Source of the DNA: Trebonia sp963785645
GTDB lineage: Bacteria > Actinomycetota > Actinomycetes > Streptosporangiales > Streptosporangiaceae
Direction: 5' to 3'
NCBI GenBank assembly: GCA_963785645.1
Contig: CAWAWG010000018.1
Location: 186,001-250,000, forward strand
Length of the DNA: 64,000 nt
How positions within the stretch are numbered: the first letter of the stretch is position 1; each line of letters opens with the position of its first letter. The notes beneath the pieces were generated by a model. The model was not told where the DNA came from, did no database searches, and saw nothing but the letters and a program-made list of their open reading frames with translations. Positions 27,823 to 36,766 of the stretch are shown in pieces. The position numbers were made by a program, and so were the translations under genes.

Positions 27823-28236
27823 ATGCCAACGGTCACGATTACCCCTCGCACCCACGATCGCATCACCGACCTGGCACGGGCCTGGGGGATCTCGGATGAG
27901 GCCGCGATCGTCCGGCTCATCGACTTCTGGAAGCAAACCAGCTCAGGTGCTCAAGACGAAGCGGACAATGTCCGTGTTCACGTCGTCTACCTCGGGGAAC
28001 GCGCAGACGGCATCTATCATCCGAGCATTGGCTTGATCGACATCATCTCCGGCCCGGCTCCCACAGCGACGGGACTCAAGCCCAGCCGGGCCGCCGGCGA
28101 AGTCATAAGGTCCGTCAACAAGGCGAGAGGCAAGACCGTGGGCGGGAGCCGAAACGGGTGGGATTTCTGGACCGTGACCGCAACCGGAGAGCCGCTGAAG
28201 TTCATCCAGCCGAAGAGAGGGGCGGCGTCGTCCTGA
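27823..28236 (+). CDS. Hypothetical protein with CopG/RHH-like N-terminus
   Basis: 137 aa, ATG 27823 after GGAGG. Residues 1-45 (TVTITPRTHDRITDLARAWG, DEAAIVRLIDFWKQ) look like a ribbon-helix-helix or related DNA-binding fold. The rest is a small beta-rich domain (VHVVYLGERADGIYHP; GWDFWTVTATGEPLKFI) that I do not recognise; GPAPTATGLKPSRAAGEVI reads like a restriction-enzyme-associated or REase-like helper region but no catalytic motif is clear. Convergent with the WD40-membrane gene. Confidence 0.7.
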   Translation: MPTVTITPRTHDRITDLARAWGISDEAAIVRLIDFWKQTSSGAQDEADNVRVHVVYLGERADGIYHPSIGLIDIISGPAPTATGLKPSRAAGEVIRSVNKARGKTVGGSRNGWDFWTVTATGEPLKFIQPKRGAASS

Positions 28237-28280
28237 AGGGGCGACAGGTCGGCTGCGATCCGCGCCCCGAGGATGACTGG

Positions 28281-30395
28281 TCAGTGAGGCTTACGGAGAA
28301 GGCTGGAGACGGTCAGCGCCGGGTCGATGTCGGCGCTGAAGTCGAGCCAGCGCAGTACCCTCGCTATCGCGAGTCCGACCAGGAAGGTCAGCAGGGGAAT
28401 TACCGCGGTTGGAAGCGGTCGTACGCCCAGAACGATGCCTACTGCCGCGCCGAGCGGGATCAGCAGCGTCAGCCCCTGGCGCACCAGCATCCGGAGCTTC
28501 GGGTGCCGTGGCGGGGGTGTAGCGTGGTCGCCTGCTAGTTCTTCCCAGTCGCTGTCGGCCGCGTTCACAACCGCAACGGCGAACGCCCGGCTCAGTACGG
28601 GAAGCTGAGCGCCGGCGAGTACTGCGGGACGTTCCCAGCGGTTGATCGCGGCAGCGATGGCATGGCCCTGGTCGCGGAGATCCGGTCGGTACGCGATGGC
28701 CCGGTACGTAGTGCAGCGACCCACTCTCGGGAGGCGATGCGGGCTGCCAGCCTCACGTGTTCGTGCAGGACGGTTCGCATCGCGCTTGACGCGGCCAGCT
28801 CGTTGTCATCGGCCATGACCTGTGCCTGGTAGGCGACGTCGAGCAGGGCGTGCAGCAGGCTGGCGCCGAGTACCCGGCGCCGTAGCGCAAGCGCGCCCGG
28901 GGGCGCGCAGGTTGCCGAGTACCCACATTGCCAGCGTGCGGGCCACGACGAACAGCGTGACGTAAGCGGCGGCGAGCCAGACCGGGTACGGGATGACCGC
29001 CTCGAACGCGAGATGGCCGACCGTCGGCAGCCACCGGGCGACCAGGCGCTGCATAGTGCCGGGCTCAGTGAAGCCGACCTGGGTGCCGCCCAGCGTGACC
29101 ACGATGGCGGCAAGGAAGATGATGTTGCGAGCGGCGCGGCCTGCCGCGCCCAGGCGGCCGAGGTGTCGAGTGATCCAGACCGCCCCCGTCACGACCGCTC
29201 CTACTGTGACCCAGGCGCCAGGATCGCGTAGATGGCCAAGGCCATCGGCCAGAGGCCCGAACACCACAAGCCAGGTAAGCAGCGTTAGCGCGATGCCCAG
29301 CAGCCAGCGGGGCAGTGGGTTAAGATCGAAGATCTTGCGGGCGGCCATGTCGAAGGAATAGGAATCGAAGATTGAGACCGCCGAGGCGACCACGACCGGG
29401 CGGATGCGGTCGCGCGTGGCCTGGTCGAGGGCCAGCCGGTCCAGCATCTCCGTGCGGCCGGCGGCGATGTCGTCGCGCATCTGCTCGCGGACTTCATCGA
29501 ATCCCGTTACCAGCGGCAGCAGTTCCCGGACCCACCCGGTCACCATCTCGCCGAGGTCGCCAAGCACGCCGGGAAGGCTCCGGATGACCTGCGTCAGCGA
29601 GTTCTCGTTGTGCCATGACCGCAGCCCCAGCTCCGGCCCGGACACAACGGCTTGCAGCCGCCCGGAGGAGCCCGCCCCGAGCGCGCACACGGGTCCGACC
29701 CCGTTCAGGGACGGGCTGATGCCCCGGTAACCGAAGTCCACCTCGCTGATCGTCCCGCGTGCCGAGCCTGCCAGCGCCCCGCCGGAGGTCAGCGACAGGC
29801 ACGTCAGCGAGGAGAGATCCCACTCATCTCCCTCTAGCTCTTTCGGCGGCAGGGCACGACGGTACAGCACCACACGGCCGTCCGCATCGCCGAGCAGCAA
29901 CGGGAACCCCTCATCGTGCAGCGCCAGCGCACGGATTCCCTTCCCGGTCTCAAACTTGCGCACTACCTGGCCAGAATCGATCCTGTAAACCACGACGTGC
30001 CCGTCGCCGTCGCCCGCGGCGAGCAGGCGGCCGTCAGCGCTGAACGCCAGCGCCGTCAAGGACTGGGTCTCCATCGCCAGCTCAGTGCTCAGCTCACCGG
30101 AATAGATGTCATGCAGGGCGATGTGCCCATCCAGCGTCGCTGCCGCCCACCGGGCTGCACAGCCGCTGAGTGCCAGCGCAGCTAGCGGCCACACGCCTAC
30201 ATCAAACAGCCCCGGTGCGGCGCTGTTGCCATACGCGATCAGGATCTGCCCATTGCGGGTCTCGACTGCCAGCAGGTCGCCAGAGTTATCCAGGGCCACA
30301 GCGCCGTCCCGCGCTAATGGCGCCTTTCGGCCGGTCAGCTCAGCGATCGAGACGATCCCGCTGTCCCACCACACCACATGCCACCCCTTCATCAA
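28281..30395 (-). pseudogene. WD40/beta-propeller membrane protein (two compensating frame breaks)
   Basis: Restored length 704 aa. Residues 1-260 form propeller-like repeats (AVALDNSGDLLAVETRNG; LTALAFSADGRLLAAGDGDG; VVYRIDSG). A helical linker follows (DEVREQMRDDIAAGRTEML), then five or six membrane helices in two groups (WLLGIALTLLTWLVVFGPLA; IIFLAAIVVTLGGTQVG; LAAAYVTLFVVARTLAMWVL; and LLIPLGAAVGIVLGVRP near the end). Breaks lie at the GGGGG run 28899-28903 and near 28703; together they return to the first frame. Function unknown: an intracellular propeller on a membrane anchor. Its start is 298 bp from the divergent toxin-like gene. Confidence 0.65.
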
Positions 30396-30456
30396 CAGCG
30401 CGTCAGCTAGTCTCGCTGACCGTAGTCACGCAAGCACTATATTGCGTAATCCACTC

Positions 30457-30532
30457 GTTACGGAGCGAAATGGAGCCCGATTGCCTAACGGCCGGTGGGC
30501 TCGCCACGCACGCAAAACCTCGCGCTAGCCAG
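30457..30532 (-). repeat. Hairpin repeat, copy A
   Basis: About 75 bp sharing GTTAnnnnGnGAAATnGAGCCCG, CCTAACrGCCG, GGGCTCG and a terminal CTAGCCAG with copy B at 33084-33156. GAGCCCG and GGGCTC pair as a stem. Read on the minus strand it lies upstream of the WD40-membrane gene and resembles a terminator or leader hairpin. Confidence 0.6.
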
Positions 30533-30639
30533 CGGCATCACCGCCAGTACGCTCCGCCCCCTCCCCGGCGGCCGTCGCCAGCCGGCCGCGCGTAACCGGC
30601 AGGCACGACGGCGATGAACCGGGTGACGGGCTGATCCGT

Positions 30640-30669
30640 TTGCCAATGTGATGGCATCGTCATTGGCAA
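30640..30669. promoter_or_regulatory. Near-perfect 30-bp palindromic operator
   Basis: TTGCCAATG (30640-30648) and CATTGGCAA (30661-30669) are perfect 9-bp arms. The interior also pairs partly (GATG / CATC). It ends 24 bp before ATG 30694 and should overlap the promoter of the toxin-like operon. The binding protein is unknown. Confidence 0.75.
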
Positions 30670-30693
30670 TGAGCGCACCCGACAGGGGAGAGC

Positions 30694-31731
30694 ATGCGGG
30701 CTGACCGGCTGGACCCCGGCGAGTTCGACGCGCCCCGGCACGCCACCGCGCACGACGCCGGACCGGGGCGCCGCGATGGTCCTCGCGACGGGAGCGATCA
30801 CGAACGACGTGTCCAGGCCGATCACGATGGCCTGGGTGACCGCCCTGACCGGGGCACGGCTGCCCGGCCTGCCAGCCTGCGGGCGGAAGGGCTGCCCGGC
30901 CGGGAGGAGATGATCGCCGAGCGCCTGCGGTACGCCAAGCTCGTCGATGCGGCCTACCAGGCGGCGGCCGACCGCCAGGCGTGGACCGAGGCGGTCCCCG
31001 GCCTGCGGGCTGCCTGGGTAAACCACAAAAACCAGTATCCAGAACGGTCCCGTGCCGCGCCCCGCACCCAGCCCGACGGCACGTCGGTCGCCGGCGATCA
31101 CCGCAGGCTCAGCCCGGAGCAGAACGCCGAGGCCGGCAAGGCCCACGCCGACCTGGCCGACGAAGCCGGCCGCGATATCCTCCCCGCCCTGCAACGCATC
31201 GAAGTCGCCGACCCGCGCCGGCACCTGGCCGGCCTGGACCACATGGTCAAGGGCGAAGACCGCCTCAAGGAAAAGCTCGCGGACTACCTGCGCACGCCCG
31301 GCGTCACGGTCAGGGAAGCCCTCGGCGAAGTACCCGACGCCGTCCGCTTCACCCTCTGCTACGGTGCGGAGCACTACTCTGACGGTGTTCTCGCTGACAT
31401 CGAACGCCTTAAGGACGAGGGCTATGAGCTGATCAAGCTCAAGAACATCTGGCATGCCGACCAGTACAAGGGCATCAACAGCCAGTGGCTCCGGCCGGAG
31501 ACGGGCACGCGCTTCGAGATGCAGTTCCACACGCCGCCGAGCCTGGAGGCCAAGGAACTGACCCACGAGGCGTATGAGCGGCTCCGCGCCAACGCGGCCC
31601 TGCCCGTCGGCGAGCAAGACCTCGCCGAGAAGCAAGAGCTGGAAGGCTTCCAGCGGCGGGTGAACGCGCTCATTGCCACTCCCTCAGGAACTGACCGCAT
31701 CAAGGACTTCCCGGAGAACAACGATGGCTGA
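30694..31731 (+). CDS. RelA/SpoT-like nucleotidyltransferase-fold toxin candidate
   Basis: 345 aa from ATG 30694, with GGGGAGA upstream. N-terminal 70 residues are disordered (His/Asp/Arg/Gly). Helical middle (90-215). The C-terminal domain reads VPDAVRFTLCYGAEHYSDG, IERLKDEGYELIKLKN, YKGINSQWLRPETG, FEMQFHTPPSLEAK and THEAYERLR. The order D..R, then G..(K)N, then YKG-N, then E.QFHT, then H..YE follows (p)ppGpp-synthetase-type folds, where the Glu of E-Q-HT binds metal. Such domains occur as C-terminal toxins of secreted or element-borne proteins. The next small gene overlaps it by 8 bp. Activity is inferred only. Confidence 0.6.
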   Translation: MRADRLDPGEFDAPRHATAHDAGPGRRDGPRDGSDHERRVQADHDGLGDRPDRGTAARPASLRAEGLPGREEMIAERLRYAKLVDAAYQAAADRQAWTEAVPGLRAAWVNHKNQYPERSRAAPRTQPDGTSVAGDHRRLSPEQNAEAGKAHADLADEAGRDILPALQRIEVADPRRHLAGLDHMVKGEDRLKEKLADYLRTPGVTVREALGEVPDAVRFTLCYGAEHYSDGVLADIERLKDEGYELIKLKNIWHADQYKGINSQWLRPETGTRFEMQFHTPPSLEAKELTHEAYERLRANAALPVGEQDLAEKQELEGFQRRVNALIATPSGTDRIKDFPENNDG

Positions 31732-31981
31732 CAAGATCACGTACTACGCGCTCATCGACTCGCGCACCAGCCGGGAGCGGCCGCGGACCGTGCTCCGGCG
31801 CGTCGCAAGGCCAGAAGGCGCAGCCGACGAGCTGTTCTCCCGCGACCTGACGTGGGAGTCCTCGCCGCTCCTGCTCGCGTCCGAGCACGGTGACACGATG
31901 CTCAACTTCCCCGAGATCCCCGAGGCCGAGGCCAACGCGATCATCGACCGGCTCCGGGCCGAGGCCGGGCAGGACGAGTAA
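31724..31981 (+). CDS. Small partner of the RelA/SpoT-like protein (possible antitoxin/immunity)
   Basis: 85 aa from ATG 31724 inside the end of the preceding gene, so translation is coupled. The order DKITYYALIDSRTSRERPR, RTVLRRVARPEGAADELF, DLTWESSPLLLASEHGD and FPEIPEAEANAIIDRLRAE matches a small actinobacterial family that I know as a neighbour of this toxin-like domain. An acidic, compact protein with a final helix fits an inhibitor. It may also be the repressor for the palindrome, though no DNA-binding motif is visible. Confidence 0.7.
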   Translation: MADKITYYALIDSRTSRERPRTVLRRVARPEGAADELFSRDLTWESSPLLLASEHGDTMLNFPEIPEAEANAIIDRLRAEAGQDE

Positions 31982-32041
31982 CCGGGCCGCGGGATCAGCA
32001 CCCGGCCGCACGGCTGCGCGCTGTTCCGGCCGGCGACGCGC

Positions 32042-33006
32042 TCACCCGGCGGACGAGATGACGGTGGCCGGCGACGGGACCACCGCGCGGGTCGCGTTCA
32101 ACACGTCCCCAGCTTGCCCTGCCGCTCGCCGGACACTGCGAGAACGACGAGTTGTCCGGTCCATACGAAGCCACTGCCGTGTGCACGTCCGGATCATGGA
32201 GACGATCCGCCCTGCCGACGCCGTCGGTGAGTTCGCGGGGATCGCTTCCAGGCGCGCGAGGAGCCTGGTGCTCACCGACCACAGCTCGACGCCGAGGGCA
32301 TGCTGCTCGCAACGGCACCGGTTCCTGCGCAGGAACACCCCTGCGAGGTCGGCCGTAAGCAGCAGGAGCGCGAAGCCAAGAGCCAGGAATCCCGTATGGC
32401 CGCCACGGGCGAGGCGTACGACCGCCAGTGAACCGACGACCAGGGCAAACAAGATCGCCTGGGCCACAGTCACCGTCAACAGCCGGCGTTCGCGCCGGAT
32501 CGCATCGTGCCATGAAAACGGCTGTCGGGTGAGCCGGTCGCCTCCACCATGATGCGCGTCAGCATGGTGCGCATCATGGTGACCTCGTCTGGTGACAGCT
32601 CCGTCTGTGCGGCCAGTCTCTCGTCTGCGTCGCTGAGGAGCCTGCGGAGGCGGGCGCGGGAGACCGGGCGAGGGGCAGCCCCCGCGGCGACGCCGAGCTG
32701 GAAACGGGCGAACGGGATCATCGTCGCGATGAGGACCGCGAGGCCAAAATCTTGGACCAGCAAACCGTCGTGGATGCTGGCGATCAGGCCAGCTCCCGCG
32801 CAGGCGCTCGCGCCCGCCAAGATCGTGGCAAAAGGAACCGAAAACTCCGACAGGTAGCGACGTTCCGGGATTGAGTGCGCGAGCTGCTCGAAGCGAGTTA
32901 TCCGGCCGCGCAGTGCAGATCGCATGATCTCGTTGCCGAGGAAGCACACGGCGAACGTGAACTCCGTTACTAGGAGCAGGTACTCGGCGAGGACTGTCAG
33001 CGTCAT
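32042..33006 (-). pseudogene. Four-helix membrane protein, frame broken
   Basis: About 321 aa after restoring one frame break near 32530-32545. First half: LAEYLLLVTEFTFAVCFLG, then an amphipathic segment, FATILAGASACAGAGLIAS and FGLAVLIATMIPFARFQLG helices, followed by a helical linker (RARLRRLLSDADERLAAQT). Second half: LLTVTVAQAILFALVVGSLA and GFLALGFALLLLTADLAGV, then a basic tail. No known family. ATG 33006 is chosen because a hairpin at 33048-33069 lies before it; ATG 33081 is open but also lacks a ribosome site. Confidence 0.55.
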
Positions 33007-33047
33007 GGTTGTCAGCGTAAGCAGCACCACTGACAACGCCCTCAGAA

Positions 33048-33069
33048 GCCCGCACGGGGGTGTGCGGGC
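33048..33069 (-). terminator. Hairpin terminator after the right-end operon
   Basis: GCCCGCAC (33048-33055) and GTGCGGGC (33062-33069) form an 8-bp GC stem with a 6-nt loop. On the minus strand it is followed by TTCT. It lies downstream of the 34328-33149 gene cluster and before the membrane-protein gene. Confidence 0.5.
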
Positions 33070-33083
33070 GCCATGGTTCATCC

Positions 33084-33156
33084 GTTAAAAGGAGAAATCG
33101 AGCCCGCCGACCTAACAGCCGACGGGCTCGACGCGCAGCGCTTTCGTGCTAGCCAG
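33084..33156 (-). repeat. Hairpin repeat, copy B
   Basis: Second copy of the 30457-30532 repeat. On the minus strand CGAGCCCG and CGGGCTCG pair and are followed by ATTTCTCCTTTT, the form of a Rho-independent terminator for the cluster ending at 33149. Confidence 0.6.
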
Positions 33157-33394
33157 TGCTACCGTCGCCGGTGCACTTTTGCTGATCAGCGCGTGTCTCC
33201 GTCATCGGCAGGTGAATGCCATCCACGCTTGCCGATTGTTCCCCGGCCATGGTCGGCTCATCGGCTGGCCGGGCGAGGCGCTGCATGACCTCGGCCAGCC
33301 AGGCATCGAAGTCCTCGATCTCCGCGTACCACGGCGGTCCGAGCCAGTAGGGGAACACCTGGCACCACCATGGCCGCTCGTCGAACGGCTTCAT
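33149..33394 (-). CDS. Small hypothetical protein
   Basis: 81 aa. It starts MKPFDERPWWCQVFPYWLG, unusually rich in Trp/Pro/Tyr, then IEDFDAWLAEVMQRLARPA and a polar tail. ATG 33394 overlaps the stop of the DUF2637 gene by 4 bp (ATGA), which confirms start and operon. Copy B of the hairpin repeat overlaps its last codons. Unknown function. Confidence 0.7.
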   Translation of the reverse strand: MKPFDERPWWCQVFPYWLGPPWYAEIEDFDAWLAEVMQRLARPADEPTMAGEQSASVDGIHLPMTETRADQQKCTGDGSTG

Positions 33395-34002
33395 GCTCCT
33401 GCCTCCCCGATCTCAGGCAGGTGACCGTTAGCGGACGCGGTGACCTGGGTCACCAGCTGGCCCACCTTCCGGCGCGACAGCCCGAACCGGTCCGCCATGG
33501 CCCGCTGGCTCAGCGGTTCACCCGCCGCGACCGACGCCGCATACGCCGCGCGGACCGCCTGCTCCACATCACCCGGCGTCGGCGGCACGGGCTGGCCCGC
33601 CTGGTCCGCCAGTGGCCCGCGAGCGCGCCTGACCTGCTGCATGGCGATCTCCACCGAGCCGATGAACGCCACCGCGGGCCAGGCCGAGATCAGCGCGCCC
33701 AGCAGCCCGTACCCAGCGCCGAAGGCGATATTCGCGCCCACCGTCGCGCCGATGCCGAGCCACAGCATCAGCCGGGCCAGGCCCGGCGCGTCCCGGTCGT
33801 TGCGGGCCTCGTGCAGCAGCACCAGCGAGGCGGCCACGATCAGCCCGTCCACCGAAAGCGGCAGCAGCCGGGCCGCCGTTCCATCCTGGCCGTGGGTACG
33901 GCCCAGCCCGTAGATGTGCGAGTAGCTGACCACGGCCGCGAACCCCGCGACCGCGCAGACCACGGCGGCGGTCGCAAGGCGGATCACCCGGTCCCCGCTC
34001 AC
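33391..34002 (-). CDS. DUF2637 membrane protein with C-terminal HTH
   Basis: 203 aa. Four membrane helices (LATAAVVCAVAGFAAVVSYS; LLPLSVDGLIVAASLVLLHE; LMLWLGIGATVGANIAFGAG; GALISAWPAVAFIGSVEIAM) make the DUF2637 domain, typical of actinomycete plasmids and integrative elements (spdA-like transfer/spread proteins). Residues 150-195 are a helix-turn-helix (GEPLSQRAMADRFGLSRRKV). It overlaps the next gene by ATGA and sits in the middle of the right-end three-gene operon. Confidence 0.88.
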   Translation of the reverse strand: MSGDRVIRLATAAVVCAVAGFAAVVSYSHIYGLGRTHGQDGTAARLLPLSVDGLIVAASLVLLHEARNDRDAPGLARLMLWLGIGATVGANIAFGAGYGLLGALISAWPAVAFIGSVEIAMQQVRRARGPLADQAGQPVPPTPGDVEQAVRAAYAASVAAGEPLSQRAMADRFGLSRRKVGQLVTQVTASANGHLPEIGEAGA

Positions 34003-34328
34003 CGGCTCGTCTCCCGCTGCGTAGCGGCGGAGGCCGCGCTGCCGGGCGCGGTGCGCGGCCGGATCTCTGAGCTGTCGCGGAAACAGCAGGGGTAGTAGAG
34101 GTTACGGGAAGCGGTCCCGCGCGGCGCCCGCCTGCCGTCGCGCAGCACGGCCAGTTCCCTGATCTCCACGCACACGTACCATTCGTCCGGACCGCACTGC
34201 TCTAGAATCGATCCCGGCAGCCACGGCCACGCCGAGCGGTCGCCGTGCTCCTCGTGCTTGCTCCGTGGATAGCGGACCTCAACCGGCGTCTCGTCGGGGA
34301 ACTTGCCGTCGTTGTCGTAGTCCTGCAT
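33999..34328 (-). CDS. Conserved hypothetical protein of integrative elements
   Basis: 109 aa from ATG 34328, with GAGGAG 5 nt upstream. Reads MQDYDNDGKFPDETPVEVRY, WPWLPGSILEQCGPDEWYVC and REL.VLRDGRR then NLYYPCCFRDSSEIR. Proteins with this P..W.WLPG..L.QC..DEW pattern are common next to DUF2637 genes in actinomycete elements; the function is not known. First gene of the right-end operon, 55 bp from the attachment core. Confidence 0.75.
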   Translation of the reverse strand: MQDYDNDGKFPDETPVEVRYPRSKHEEHGDRSAWPWLPGSILEQCGPDEWYVCVEIRELAVLRDGRRAPRGTASRNLYYPCCFRDSSEIRPRTAPGSAASAATQRETSR

Positions 34329-34382
34329 ATCGGCTCCTCTTCGTTCGAGGAGCCAGGTGGACAACGTGTGTCGTTATCGCTT

Positions 34383-34385
34383 GCA
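34383..34385. other. Right attachment core
   Basis: GCA on the plus strand (TGC in the HNH gene), matching 6525-6527. To its right is the HNH gene; to its left the element sequence that supplies a premature TAA to the HNH frame. Confidence 0.65.
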
Positions 34386-35161
34386 CCTGGGACCCAGATT
34401 GCACTGATCCGTGAGGCCATCGGGATAGGGCCTTGTGTGGTCGAGGTCGGCGTGAATGGCCTGGGCCAGACAGCCGGGAGCATTAGGTGGCGGTGCGAGC
34501 GCGGACGAGGTGGGCCAACTTGCGGCTTGGCGTGTAGCGGGGCTCGGCGGTGACATGATCGCACTCACCCTTAGCGATTGGCTCAAGGCTGACGTTAAGG
34601 CCGCGGAGAAACGCGGCGAGCCGAGCAGCCTGGGCAGCAGTGGGTGTTGGCCGACGGATGAAGCTCGCTGAGCTGGCCACCCCTGAGGATCCGGCGGAGA
34701 TGTTCTAGCGCGGCCGGTTTCAGCGCCGCCGACGCTGCTGCGTCGCTGGCCAGGGGCATCGGTACCGCCCGGCTGATCAGCACTTTCGTCTGTTTTGTCG
34801 TACTGATGACCGGTTGCCGCGTCTTGCCGATTGCGCGGCGGCCATTGGTTGTGCGGCACCCAGGGGCGCTGTTGGTTGCGCGGCACCCAGGGGCGCTGTC
34901 CAGGTGAGCAGCCGTGGGCGGCGGCGGTGCCGTCACGGCCTAGGAGGGTAAGGCACCAGCGGGTGGCGGGATGCCGGGAAGCGGCCTCTACGATGGCGCG
35001 GGTCTCGTCGGCGTCGAGCAGTCCCCAGCCGCCGGCCTCGGTGGGGGTGGTGTCCCAGCCGAACAGCGTGCCAGCGTGGACGACCAGGTTGATCGTCGCG
35101 GGCATGGGAGCGGGAGGATCCGGTGGAAGTGAGCCCCTTCCCGTCGCCGTCCTCACCGTCC

Positions 35162-35214
35162 TCACCGGGCTCACCGGGCTCACCGGGCTCACCGGGCTCA
35201 CCGGGCTCATCATG
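35162..35214. repeat. 9-bp tandem repeat (SPV coding) in the HNH gene
   Basis: Five direct copies of TCACCGGGC, encoding repeated Ser-Pro-Val on the minus strand, in the low-complexity middle of the DUF222-HNH gene. Likely to vary in number. Confidence 0.8.
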
Positions 35215-36716
35215 GTCATAGTCGGGGGAGCAGGAGGATCTGCGGTAGTACGGCCCTTCCGGCCGTCGCGGTCGTCTGGCTCATCCTGGTCATCCGCGTG
35301 GGGAGAGGAAGGCTTTGCGGGAGTGCGGCCCTCCCGGCCATCGTCGTCGCCCGGCTCATCGTGGTTGTAGTCAGGGAAGGCCGCGCTGCTGTTCGCGGGG
35401 GCCGCGTCATCCGGTAGATCCGCTGCCGCGCCGTCGGCGCCGGAACCCGACGTGGCTGAGGCAGAATCGCCCGGAGCAGACTTGGACGGATCGGAGTTGC
35501 GCGGAGCAGGCCCGGACGCATCCGGTGAATCGTCCGACACAGGCCTGGACCGATCCGGGTTGCGCGTGTTCACGGTGGCTTTGTTCCGGTGTTCATCGTC
35601 CATGCGTGCACCATTGCGACATGTGTCGTCCTGGTGTGCGTGCTCGCCATCCGGATGGGTGAGGCGTTGCAGCGGATCACGGCCGGCGGTGAGGTCGGAG
35701 AAGACCAGCACGCGCAGTTGGTCCAGGGTGCCGGGCATTCCGGCGCGGCGGAGCCGCAGCGCGAGGGCGTGGATGTGCGCTTTTGAGGCGAGGGCGTCGC
35801 CGGTGTCCATCTCCCGGCCCGCGACTGACGCGTTCCCGGACTCCTCCCGGCGGACCTCGACCCGCTGCCTCGTCCGGCGGGCGTGCTCCTTGCGCGCCTT
35901 CACCGCCTCGGGCGCAAGCTTCATCTCTAGCGCGGCGGCCTTTCTCATGAGCTGGTCGAGCCGCAGGGCGGGGGCCAGGGCGGCGAGGATATCGTCCGCG
36001 AGCGCGGCGTCGTCCGTGCTCAGGCTGCGGGTGTACATGGCGATCACCCCGGCCCTGGCCTCGTCGATCAGCCCGGCCGCCATCCCCGCCAGCGTGCGCG
36101 GCAGGCGAGTCGTCAGGTCGGAGGCGTCGTCGATCGCGTGGGAAACCTGAACGGGGCCCGCGAGCAACTCGCAGGCGAGTTCCTCGCCGGGGAACTGGCC
36201 GGGCCGACAGTGCACTGGTACCCCCCGCGCCTCCGCCGTCCGGAACTCGGTTTCCCGGCGCCGGGCGAACTCCGCGATCACCAGAGCCTTCTTCCACGCC
36301 TCGCGGTTCTCCTGCCGCCGCGCGGCGTGCAGCACCCCGACAAGTTGGTCATCGCTCAGTCTCGTGACATCGGCGACCGCCGCTTCGGTCAGCGCCGCGA
36401 GCGCGGGGCCTGGCGGCAGCACGTCCGCCGCGGCGTCCTGCCCGAACTGCACCCCCGGCCCTGTCCTGGCCCGGCTGTCGGAGTCGGAGTCGGTACTGGT
36501 TTCGGTGACTGTGCCGCATATGGATGCTAGAAGTCCCGGGTCGATACCTTCCGCCTCGTTGAGGCACACTGAGACGCCCTGTGAATCAGGCGCTCGCTCA
36601 GGCGGGACCGGGTTACGCCCGGCGGCGATCTCTCGGTCAAGCCACGCCGTCCACTCATCAAAGTCTGCGTCGGCCTCGGAATCCGTGGCTGAACCATCGA
36701 GGTCATCCAGGCCGGG

Positions 36717-36766
36717 GACATGACCGGGGACATGACCGGGGACATGACCGGGGACATGACCAGGGT
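36717..36766. repeat. 12-bp tandem repeat (HVPG coding) in the HNH gene
   Basis: Four direct copies of GGGGACATGACC, encoding His-Val-Pro-Gly repeats on the minus strand near the N-terminus of the DUF222-HNH gene. Confidence 0.85.

Larger units (their letters stand above)
6525..34385. mobile_element. Integrated conjugative/mobilisable element (about 27.9 kb) with serine integrase
   Basis: Ends are set by the split HNH gene: GCA (TGC on the minus strand) at 6525-6527 and again at 34383-34385 is the shared core. The integrase begins 33 bp inside the left end. The element-derived arms beside the core, TGTGTTATTAT on the left (minus strand) and the reverse of GATAACGACACA on the right, form an imperfect inverted repeat, as expected of an attP. 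Contents are integrase, mobC, relaxase, a GntR regulator, VirD4-like and HerA/VirB4-like proteins, DUF2637, plus cargo. I class it as an actinomycete integrative element; whether it is self-transmissible is unknown. Confidence 0.85.

Noticed and set aside
35162..36766. Short tandem repeats as a CRISPR array
   Set aside because: Units of 9 and 12 bp are directly adjacent with no spacers and are in frame in a coding gene.
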